A stretch of 64,000 nucleotides of DNA from Litoditis marina. Its lineage: Eukaryota > Nematoda > Chromadorea > Rhabditida > Rhabditidae. The stretch's first letter is position 1. Each line of letters starts with the position of its first letter. Positions 8,357 through 17,529 of this stretch are shown piece by piece. Under the pieces are notes generated by a model. It saw only the letters and a list, made by a program, of their open reading frames with translations, was not told where the DNA came from and ran no database searches. The stretch spans positions 18,078-82,077 of the forward strand of contig CAXIWQ010000068.1 in assembly GCA_964036275.1 (NCBI GenBank), in the 5' to 3' direction. The translations under genes and the position numbers were made by a program.

Positions 8357-9133
8357 TTTCTTTTCAATGCATAAAAGTCTCAAAACAGACAAATAGAAAA
8401 GGGTTAGACCAGACAGGTAGATTAAAACTTGAATACGAATCAGTAGAGAGGGAGCGAAATACTTATGTGAAATATCTAAACTTTCGGGAGTGATTTCCAT
8501 TAATTAGGTATGAAAAGTGAGTATTATGGTGGATTCCTAGTGAATATCAGTAATTTGTACATTTTCACTTACGGAAAGTGCATTTTTCTTGTATTTGTAT
8601 TATATTTTCATGGACTTCCTTGAAATTTGTGGAGGCAGGTATACCACTAATGGCTATGAAGTGTCATTCATCTTCCCGCTCATTAATTTCATACTTTTTT
8701 GATACAAGATCAACTGAATAATGATATTTTGAGATAGAATGCTCTACAGAGAATCAAGATAAGTTGAATTCCTCTCTTCGTTGATTGATCGATTTCAGGA
8801 TTTCTTTGGCGAAAGACCAACTGTATGATACTTTAGAGAGAAAATTTTATACAGAAAAACGACTTGAACGTGTGTCGTAGAGGATTTTTACACCTGGAAG
8901 ACTACAATCTATTATAGAATAGCGAAGCAATTTTCAAATCTACGGAAATGTGACTGACTTTCTAGTGCTTGAAAACATATGAACCTAAATAGTCGATTAA
9001 TACTGGGGTATCTCTGAAGTATTTACGAGATGCTCGTTCTTGAATACCAATGGAAAATATCCGAATTCTTGGCTCCATTCTTCAAAACCATACCGGAGAA
9101 ACATACATCTCTGTCAATAAGAAGAAGAACCTT
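8357..9133. other. No gene seen (right arm, inner)
   Basis: Mirror of 7068-7844. A splice-acceptor-like GATTTCAG near 8794-8801 precedes a short open stretch that stops within about 30 codons. Confidence 0.5.
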
Positions 9134-9183
9134 ACATTACGAGATCACCTGTTGTGACCTCTCCACTCCGGTAGTTTGGTGAT
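9134..9183 (-). repeat. Dispersed hairpin motif, copy c (right arm)
   Basis: Mirror of 7018-7067; on the forward strand GAGATCACCTGTTGTGACC shows the paired core. An AATAAA (about 9201) lies just beyond it. Confidence 0.6.
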
Positions 9184-9534
9184 GGAAGTAACGTTTGCAT
9201 TAATAAAGTAAAGAATTGTGCCTGAAAAGTTGACTTTTTTCTTTCTTGAAAGCCTGACAAGCCACAAGCATGCTTGGCTTGCAAATATAATTTTCCTATT
9301 TTTTGAGTTTTCAAAGTAGCTTAAGACACTCTCAAGGAATGTCATCAAATCATACTTTCGAGCCGATGTATCATCATCTTTTCTCTGCTGTGTTTCTTGA
9401 AAAAAGACTATTACCTAAGTTTTGGCGATGACACTAGAGAAATACTATGGACTTACACATCGAAAATGTCCTTATAGGGGGCGAGAGAAACGAATTATGA
9501 CGGATTTATGGAATATGAGAATGAATTATGGCTT

Positions 9535-9598
9535 CTGAAAGTGCTCGACAGCTTTTGGGAAAGTGCTCGATGGCTTTGGGAAAGTGCTCAATAGCTTT
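9535..9598 (-). repeat. 21-bp tandem repeat x3 (right arm, inner)
   Basis: Mirror of the cluster at 6603-6666. Confidence 0.8.
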
Positions 9599-10567
9599 GG
9601 CAAAGTGCACTTTGCCTACAGGGCAGTAAATTTTCATTTTTAGGGCATGCATTTGCACGATATTTACTGAAAAATGCGCGACTCGTAATAATATTAGGAA
9701 GACCGAGTAGAGATGGACAGTTTTTGTGTACATTTAGACTAATTTATGACTCTACTATTCGAAAGGGGAGAATCTAGAAAAATGCTTTCTGGCTCGGTAA
9801 TTACACACGGTTTGGAAGAAAACATGAAATTCCAGGGTTTTTTACTGATATTTTCGGAAAATGAGTGCATTCTACAATGAAAATGCCTATACCTGGTGCA
9901 AACTACATTAATTATAGTGAATTACGACAGTGTATAATGACTTTTCAACCGTATTCAAGGGCCTCACACATACAAGTGTGCCCATATATGACTGCCGAAA
10001 GAACGACGTATAGCAAATTAATGGTGTACAAAGAAATAATATCACTTTTTTTGAGAAATACTTCATGGAATTACACATCAAAAATGCTCTATCTACTGAG
10101 CGTTTATGTTAAAGTAGATTGTCAGACAAGTCTGCGACTGATCAGAAGATCGTGGAAGTCTAGTAGCTGTTTTGATACAGATTTCACTTCCTAGAATATG
10201 CTTTCCGTCCCGGTATCTACACACTGTTTGAAAAAATACAGGGAAATTCCAGGTTTTTACTAATACTTTTGAAAAAAACGAGTACCTGACGCATTAAAAA
10301 TGCCCAAAACGTTGTGAACGAAATGATCTATAGGAAAATTTTCAGTCTACGACGCATATATTATGACTTTTCAACCGTATTTAATGGCCTTACACATACA
10401 AATTGCCTAAGTATGTAGGCCAAAAGGAGGAATTATGGCGAAATATGGGTATATGAAACTAATATCACTTTTATATTCACGGAATTCCACATCGAAAATG
10501 TCCTTATATGTGGCGAGAGAAACGAATTATAATGAATTTTTGGGATATGAGAGTGTATTATGGCCTT

Positions 10568-10630
10568 CTGAAAGTGTTCGATAGCTTTGAGAAAGTGCTC
10601 GATAGCTTTGGGAAAGTGCTCAATAGCTTT
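10568..10630 (-). repeat. 21-bp tandem repeat x3 (right arm, outer)
   Basis: Mirror of the cluster at 5571-5633. Confidence 0.8.
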
Positions 10631-11162
10631 GGGAATGTGAATTTTGACTATTGGGAAGTAAATTTTTAGAGCGTACACTTGCACGATTTTCATTCAGAAA
10701 TGTGCGATTCGTACTATTATTAGGAATATCGGAGTGGAGATTTTTTGTGTATACACTAATTTATACATCTTTCAAAGTCATTTCATTCAAAACTTACATT
10801 CGAAATTATGTGTACGGAGAAGCACTCTTCCGTGGAGGAAATATTTTTACCTCACACAGTGCATTGACCACAATAGGCGCGGTATAAACCAATTATAGCG
10901 AGTTTCTACTCTATAAAAGTGTATTATGACCTATTAAAAGTAGTGGATAGCTGTAGGAAAATGCATTTTGACTCTGTAATTTTGAGTTTTTCCAGGCATG
11001 CATTGGCACGTTTTTGAAATGAGATGATACAGTTTTGAATGGTTTCGTGCTTAGATCGGAGTTCATGTGATTAAATTGAACGCAGTTTAAATAATACATC
11101 AATACAACTTCTCAGAGTCGATTGATCATTTAAATATCCTATTCTGTTGTGAGCGGTCGGTT

Positions 11163-11555
11163 ATGCATTCTCTCTGTTCTACTTATTGTACCATATGTGA
11201 CAAGTTTTTCTCATCCAAACAGAGAAGACTATCCCACATAAACACACATCATTCCGGAACAAAAGTTCCTACATTGGATCTCTCTCCCAAAGACTTTATC
11301 ACTCGCTTTAAGAACCACCCTTCTTATCTCAAACGTATACATGCTGACTCCTCTAGTATCGTGAACACTCAAATTTTGAAGACGGAAAACGACGTCAATG
11401 CTCCAACGATTGCTACTTCACCGGAAAGGAAAGAAGAAACCGTGCTGGTTGATCTTCCTGACAAAATAAAAATAAATGAAATTGATGCTACTTCATCTGA
11501 GAAGAATACTAATTTTGATACCAAATTTATAACTTATGTATACAATTCCAAATAA
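11163..11555 (+). CDS. Small C2H2 zinc-finger protein (right copy)
   Basis: Identical 130-residue product in the right arm on the plus strand. The finger ligands C9, C12, H25 and H29 are intact. The TAA stop (11553-11555) overlaps AATAAA at 11551-11556. Immediately upstream of the ATG is TGTTGTGAGCGGTCGGTTA, which resembles the core of the dispersed hairpin motif found 86 bp or more after the stop. Confidence 0.6.
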   Translation: MHSLCSTYCTICDKFFSSKQRRLSHINTHHSGTKVPTLDLSPKDFITRFKNHPSYLKRIHADSSSIVNTQILKTENDVNAPTIATSPERKEETVLVDLPDKIKINEIDATSSEKNTNFDTKFITYVYNSK

Positions 11556-11556
11556 A
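11551..11556 (+). terminator. AATAAA overlapping the zinc-finger stop, right arm
   Basis: Mirror copy of the signal overlapping the stop codon, on the plus strand. Confidence 0.45.
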
Positions 11557-11640
11557 TATTCTAGATATGGCTTGTTTTCTGGGCAATTGAAAAAAACTGT
11601 GATTGATAGTTTGAGCAGTAAAAGAGAATGAATGAAAAAC

Positions 11641-11694
11641 GGACACTACGAGATCACTTGTTGTGACCGCTCCGTTACCGAACGTTTGTGTGTT
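11641..11694 (-). repeat. Dispersed hairpin motif, copy b (right arm)
   Basis: Mirror of 4507-4560; begins about 86 bp after the zinc-finger stop codon at 11555. Confidence 0.6.
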
Positions 11695-12264
11695 GTAAAT
11701 TTAAAATGAGCGTTTGTAAGTTTTGCGTATTTTCTATGAAAACTATTAAATTTTAGGCGTGTTAAGATCAGTATGTCTTCATTACGCTTCGTAATTATGC
11801 GGAACTCAATCCTAGTGGTGGGTTTTTCATAAAAATTTCTGCTAGAGAGATATTTTGCAGAGCAAGAGAGTATAAAGAGATTAGAGGGTCATAGAGATTC
11901 TTCATAGGCATGCAATACTTGGATATCTAGAGCCGATTTCGATGATTTTCCTGAAAATATGTAACCAGTCACAATACATATTCAAAAAACCCGTAAAGTG
12001 ATGTACAATAAACTGAGTTGTTTCACACTTTGTTCATACCTGGCTTCAAGGTCTTCTGTTGTTATCCCGTTAAGTGTATTATACTGGATTTTAGAGTGTT
12101 TCTCTCATCGAATTCTGGGCACATTTTTGAATGTTTTTTTTTTGAATTCAAATCAACAATTTTTTGAAGCGGTACTGAAGATAAAAACTAGACACATTCA
12201 TGAAAAAGCACGTATTTTTTAATGGCAAACGGCTTTTCGAAGGTGATTTCCACTTCAAAAATAA
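11695..12264. other. No gene seen (right arm)
   Basis: Mirror of 3938-4506. It contains the plus-strand GTAAGT (11716) to TTTTAG (11756) pair and the extended T run near 12134-12143. No supported gene. Confidence 0.5.
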
Positions 12265-12618
12265 AGTCTAACACATTTTGCACCTAAAACACATGCAAAC
12301 CAAAAGTCTTCATGGTATCTGCTTCGCTTTCACAAGCTCTATGACGCAAAAGTCGCAAAAGAATGTTTCTTAAGCCGTGTAACTTTCACCCGTACAACGA
12401 AAAGAGGTCGTGGCAGTTTCCCCAATGTCCAAGGTGAAGTGGTATTAAGGATGTGCAGAGATACCTGGATGACCATAAAGAAAAACATAATTTTGGAACA
12501 CTATGAAGTGGATGAAAGTTCTCGAAATATTGAACACGTAGGAGCTCATTCAATAGCACAAGTGGTTTTTTTCTTGGCCGACGACACTAGATGCGTCGCG
12601 TTCCGGTGTGCTTTGTGA
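12265..12618 (+). pseudogene. 117-codon open frame without starting ATG (right copy)
   Basis: Mirror copy on the plus strand, from just after the TAA at 12262-12264 to the TGA at 12616-12618; the in-frame ATG is at 12451. It has the same features as the left copy: no full-length start, protein-like composition, no recognised domain. Confidence 0.3.
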
Positions 12619-12761
12619 ATGTCATGTCTGCTTATTTACGTTCCTACTCACGTACACTCTCATGTCTGAATCTTAGTCGAGAAGGCTAAATCAAAAAATT
12701 TGCTTGAGGTTTCCGAACTTTCTTCATGGTTCTGACTCAATTGGCGAAATAGTGTTAAAAC

Positions 12762-12818
12762 GTATTCTACAGGGGCACTTCGCGTGACCTCTCCGTTCCC
12801 GAATGGTTTAGTGTTGAT
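12762..12818 (-). repeat. Dispersed hairpin motif, copy a (right arm)
   Basis: Mirror of 3384-3440, about 145 bp beyond the stop of the 117-codon frame. Confidence 0.6.
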
Positions 12819-13086
12819 ATTAAATTTATATGATTTTGTATTTTTTGTGGTGTAGACATCCCATTTCTCAGTTGAAATTTCGTTAAAGCTATCTTACTCG
12901 ACAATTCAAATTGTGCAATGGTTATTGATGTGTGCTCGTGAAAATAGAACAACGGGAGTTTTCACCAAGACTGGGGGAACTCGATGATTGAATGGAACAT
13001 CGTTTTTTTTTGGCCGAGATATTAGTTCCATCAAGCGTAATCATTTTTTTTTGCATATGTATCAAAAACAGAATAGAGGTGAAAGA

Positions 13087-13092
13087 TTTATT
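13087..13092 (-). terminator. Polyadenylation signal AATAAA, right arm
   Basis: Mirror copy (TTTATT on the forward strand) just downstream of the right 199-codon gene. Confidence 0.5.
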
Positions 13093-13110
13093 ACAAACTA
13101 TAATATTACT

Positions 13111-13710
13111 TCAATAGCATCTTTGTATGTAGAAATTCTCGTGACAGTTCGGACAGTCGACCTTCCGAACGCAAGTTTCAGTGCATCCTTTGTGACGGCA
13201 GTGAATACACATGGGTGTACACTTGTGACGATCCGCTCTCAAATACGTTTTGTAGCAGTCTTTGCACAATGTTTTTCCAATAGTAGTCCTATTGGGTGTG
13301 AATACATCGAAGTGACCGTTGAAACAGGCAATGAACATCTTTTTGGGGGCAGTAGTATTACTTTCCCATTTCAATGAATAGACTTTGGCGGGAGGAACAC
13401 GGTGATATAGTTGAATATGATAGCGAGGCATTTTTGCAGCAATTTTTTCGAGATCATCCATCCCAAAGACGGGTTTATCGGCCGGGATTTCACATCTTTC
13501 AAGAAGTTCGAGAGCTGTCGTGTTCCATGTTGCAGAACGCTTTCTCAAATAACATTGCTTCTGGCGTATTCTTTCCACATCAACTGGATCAGTGACAAAC
13601 TTTGAATCGGATAATAGTTTCGAAATTGTCACGGCAAAGGAAAGAGATAGACGAGTAGAAGAAGGAACAACGGCTTTAATTTTCAATTCACAGTCAAAAA
13701 GGGACGACAT
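13111..13710 (-). CDS. N-terminal zinc module of Polinton-type DNA polymerase B (right copy)
   Basis: Second, mirror-image copy of the 199-residue gene, encoding exactly the same protein as the left-arm copy. The cysteine cluster, the early TGA and the downstream polyadenylation signal are all retained. Two identical open copies suggest either very recent duplication or homogenisation, and neither copy can supply polymerase activity because the exonuclease, TPR and palm regions are absent. Transcription would run inward toward the centre of the palindrome, as in the left arm. Confidence 0.65.
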   Translation of the reverse strand: MSSLFDCELKIKAVVPSSTRLSLSFAVTISKLLSDSKFVTDPVDVERIRQKQCYLRKRSATWNTTALELLERCEIPADKPVFGMDDLEKIAAKMPRYHIQLYHRVPPAKVYSLKWESNTTAPKKMFIACFNGHFDVFTPNRTTIGKTLCKDCYKTYLRADRHKCTPMCIHCRHKGCTETCVRKVDCPNCHENFYIQRCY

Positions 13711-13772
13711 GTTGATATGAACGTAGGTGTGCTGAATGACGATTTACGTATTTCTGGCCTGGTACTTGTTGA

Positions 13773-13918
13773 ATTGACCAATCACAGGCCTTGGCCACGC
13801 CCCTTTTGATCATGCCTATCTCAGCATTTTCGAATCTCGCCTGTTTGTTTCGTAGGTGATTAACTGACCAATCACAGGCCTTGGCCACGCTCCTCTTGAT
13901 CCTATCTCAGCATTTTCG
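13773..13918 (-). promoter_or_regulatory. Duplicated CCAAT-type upstream block, right arm
   Basis: Reverse-complement copy of the left block, upstream of the 199-codon gene at 13111-13710. Both direct repeats and both CCAAT boxes are intact. Confidence 0.5.
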
Positions 13919-14167
13919 TAATTGCAAGACTGGTCAATTCAATGTCACCCCATAAGCGTCTATAAAGCGTATTATTTCGTATAAGCGAATCGGTTAGTAC
14001 AAGGTCACTCTCGAAATAACGAACACCTATTTCGAAAACCTGAAAAATTTCGCAATAATCAAAATACATGGACTACCAACTCGCGGTCGCATATTCTGCT
14101 GTGCAAGATCAGCATATCATGGAGATATCAGAAGAACCCCTTAATTTCGAAACTGGTGTTTTAGAAT

Positions 14168-14453
14168 GGCAGTCGCAACTGGGGGACTCGTCCCACAGGT
14201 GTAAATAAGGAAAAAATGAGATGAAAATGACTAAAATGTATTTTTTTGATTTTTTGAATAATATTAATTTTTTTTTTTGAAAAATATTGATTTTTTTTTT
14301 TGATTGATTGCTTTCAAAACCTCATTCTTGGGTGATACCTCATTCCTGCACCTGAAAGCCTAAGAGAGTAGAATAGAGAATCCCCAACTGGGGGCAATTC
14401 CGCAGGGGGAGACTCTATTCAGAGATTCCACAACTGGGGGACATTCCACAGGG
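14168..14453 (-). repeat. Subterminal repeats, right end
   Basis: Mirror copies of the left subterminal repeats, at about 14168-14199, 14381-14407 and 14427-14453. They keep the same order relative to the element end and the same CCCCAGTTGGGG-type core. The neighbouring G run at 14452-14459 is one base longer than the C run on the left. Confidence 0.7.
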
Positions 14454-14471
14454 GGGGGTACATACACTACT

Positions 14472-14477
14472 GACAAG
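14472..14477. repeat. Target site duplication, right copy (GACAAG)
   Basis: Directly follows the element's terminal ACTACT and leads into CTCTGTATCG, the normal continuation of the interrupted satellite monomer. Confidence 0.9.
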
Positions 14478-17400
14478 CTCTGTATCGAAACTCAGAAAGT
14501 TCGAATTTTGGCCGCGCTGATATTCAATCGGCCGGGTTCCGAAGTTTTCACCGGTCAACCTGAAGATTGTAAATAGGTCAATTGTTTCATGTTAGTTGTT
14601 ACTATAAGTGGAAAGATAGTCCAATTGAGTAGTAACAGTGTACTAAAGGTTTTTCATGTATACAAGCTCTGTATCGAAACTCAGAAAGTTTGAATTTTGG
14701 CCGCGCTGATATTCAATCGGCCGGATTCCGAAGTTTTCACAGGTCAATCTGAAGATTGTAAGGAGGCCAATTGTTTCATGGTAGTTGTTACCATAAGTGG
14801 GAAGATAGTCCAATTGAGTAGTAACAGCGTACTAAAGGTTTTTCATGTTTACAAGCTCTGTATCGAAACTCAGAAAGTTCGAATTTTGGCCGCGCTGATA
14901 TTCAATCGGCCGGATTCCGAAGTTTTCACAGGTCAATCTGAAGATGGTAAGAAAACCAATTGTTTCATGGTGGTTGTTACTATAAGTGGGGAGATAGTCC
15001 AACTGAGTAGTAACAGTGTACTAAAGGTTTTTCATGTAGACAAGCTCTGTATCGAAACTCAGAAAGTTCGAATTTTGGCCGCGCTGATATTCAATCGGCC
15101 GGGTTCCGAAGTTTTCACCGGTCAACCTGAAGATTGTAAATAGGTCAATTGTTTCATGTTAGTTGTTACTATAAGTGGAAAGATAGTCCAATTGAGTAGT
15201 AACAGTGTACTAAAGGTTTTTCATGTATACAAGCTCTGTATCGAAACTCAGAAAGTTTGAATTTTGGCCGCGCTGATATTCAATCGGCCGGATTCCGAAG
15301 TTTTCACAGGTCAATCTGAAGATTGTAAGGAGGCCAATTGTTTCATGGTAGTTGTTACCATAAGTGGGAAGATAGTCCAATTGAGTAGTAACAGCGTACT
15401 AAAGGTTTTTCATGTTTACAAGCTCTGTATCGAAACTCAGAAAGTTCGAATTTTGGCCGCGCTGATATTCAATCGGCCGGATTCCGAAGTTTTCACCGGT
15501 CAATCTGAAGATTGTAAGGAGGCCAATTGTTTCATGGTAGTTGTTACCATAAGTGGGAAGATAGTCCAATTAAGTAGTAACAGCGTAATAAAGGTTTTTC
15601 ATGTTTACAAGCTCTGTATCGAAACTCAGAAAGTTCGAATTTTGGCCGCGCTGATATTGAATCGGCCGGATTCCGAAGTTTTCACCGGACAATCTGAAGA
15701 TTGTAAGGAGGCCAATTGTTTCATGGTAGTTGTTACCATAAATGGGAAGATAGTCCAACTGAGTAGTAACAGTGTACTAAAGATTTTTCATGTATACAAG
15801 CTCTGTATCGAAACTCAGAAAGTTCGAATTTTGGCCGCGCTGATATTGAATCGGCCGGATTTCGAAGTTTTCACCGGTCAACCTGAAGATTGTAAGGAGG
15901 CCAATTGTTTCATGGTAGTTGTTACTATAAGTGGAAAGATAGTCCAATTAAGTAGTAACAGCGTACTAAAGGTTTTTCATGTATACAAGCTCTGTATCGA
16001 AACTCAGAAAGTTCGAATTTTGGCCGCGCTGATATTCAATCGGCCGGATTCCGAAGTTTTCACAGGTCAACCTGAAGATTGTAAGAAAACCAATTGTTTC
16101 ATGGTAGTTGTTACTATAAGTGGGGAGATATTCCAACTGAGTAGTAACAGTGTACTAAAGGTTTTTCATGTATACAAGCTCTGTATCGAAACTCAGAAAG
16201 TTCGAATTTTGGCCGCGCTGATATTGAATCGGCCGGATTCCGAAGTTTTCACCGGTCAATCTGAAGATTGTAAGGAGGCCAATTGTTTCATGGTAGTTGT
16301 TACCATAAGTGGGAAGATAGTCCAATTGAGTAGTAACAGTGTACTAAAGATTTTTCATGTATACAAGCTCTGTATCGAAACTCAGAAAGTTCGAATTTGG
16401 CCGCGCCGATATTGAATCGGCCGGATTTCGAAGTTTTCACCGGTCAATCTGAAGATTGTAAGGAGGCCAATTGTTTCATGGTAGTTGTTACCATAAGTGG
16501 GAAGATAGTCCAATTGAGTAGTAACAGTGTACTCAAGGTTTTTCATGTATACAACCTCTGTATCGAAACTCAGAAAGTTCGAATTTCGGCCGCGCTGATA
16601 TTCAATCGGCCGGATTCCGAAGTTTTCACCGGTCAACCTGAAGATTGTAAGGAGGCCAATTGTTTCATGGTGGTTGTGACCATAAGTGGGAAGATAGTCC
16701 AATTGAGTAGTAACAGTGTACTAAAGGTTTTTCATGTATACAAGCTCTGTATCGAAACTCAGAAAGTTCGAATTTTGGCCGCGCTGATATTCAATCGGCC
16801 GGATTCCGAAGTTTTCACAGGTCAACCTGAAGATTGTAAGAAAACCAATTGTTTCATGGTAGTTGTTACTATAAGTGGGGAGATATTCCAACTAAGTAGT
16901 AACAGTGTACTAAAGGTTTTTCATGTATACAAGCTCTGTATCGAAACTCAGAAAGTTCGAATTTCGGCCGCGCTGATATTGAATCGGCCGGATTCCGAAG
17001 TTTTCACCGGTCAATCTGAAGATTGTAAGGAGGGCCAATTGTTTCATGGTAGTTGTTACCATAAGTGGGAAGATAGTCCAATTGAGTAGTAACAGTGTAC
17101 TAAAGATTTTTCATGTATACAATCTCTGTATCGAAACTCAGAAAGTTCGAATTTTGGCCGCGCCGATATTGAATTGGCCGGATTTCGAAGTTTTCACCGG
17201 TCAATCTGAAGATTGTAAGGAGGCCAATTGTTTCATGGTAGTTGTTACCATAAGTGGGAAGATAGTCCAATTGAGTAGTAACAGTGTACTAAAGGTTTTT
17301 CATGTATACAACCTCTGTATCGAAACTCAGAAAGTTCGAATTTCGGCCGCGCTGATATTCAATCGGCCGGATTCCGAAGTTTTCACCGGTCAACCTGAAG

Positions 17401-17529
17401 ATTGTAAGGAGCCAATTGTTTCATGGTAGTTGTTACTATAAGTGGAAAAATAGTCCAATTAAGTAGTAACAGCGTACTAAAGGTTTTTCATGTATACAAG
17501 CTCTGTATCGAAACTCAGAAAGTTCGAAT

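Larger units (their letters stand above)
9421..11100. repeat. Decayed tandem-repeat zone (right arm)
   Basis: Mirror of 5101-6780 with the same set of diverged repeats and no supported gene. Confidence 0.6.
1734..14471. mobile_element. Polinton/Maverick-derived palindromic element
   Basis: This 12,738-bp block interrupts a single satellite monomer and is bounded by a perfect 6-bp target duplication. It begins 5'-AGTAGTGTATG and ends with the exact reverse complement. The inverted repeats extend inward for about 6.32 kb each and leave only 96 bp of unique sequence. Known for the family: Polintons have 6-bp duplications, termini starting 5'-AG, and a protein-primed DNA polymerase B, usually with integrase, protease, ATPase and capsid genes, and their inverted repeats are normally about 0.1-1 kb. 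Seen here: only a PolB N-terminal-like module and a C2H2 zinc-finger gene, each twice. The element is therefore probably non-autonomous and moved, or was moved, in trans. A non-Polinton element with 6-bp duplications is the main alternative. Confidence 0.75.
8149..14471. repeat. Giant terminal inverted repeat, right arm
   Basis: Reverse complement of the left arm; the innermost matching bases are 8149 (right) and 8052 (left). It carries the second copies of every arm feature in opposite orientation. Its four homopolymers that differ from the left arm are all longer by one base. That one-sided pattern may be real slippage or a sequencing and polishing effect. Confidence 0.95.

Noticed and set aside
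16382..16702. Minus-strand frames of about 60-120 codons within the satellite
   Set aside because: Antisense shadow of the monomer; the typical monomer has a stop in this frame (TAG from GTACTAAAG) and only variants remain open.
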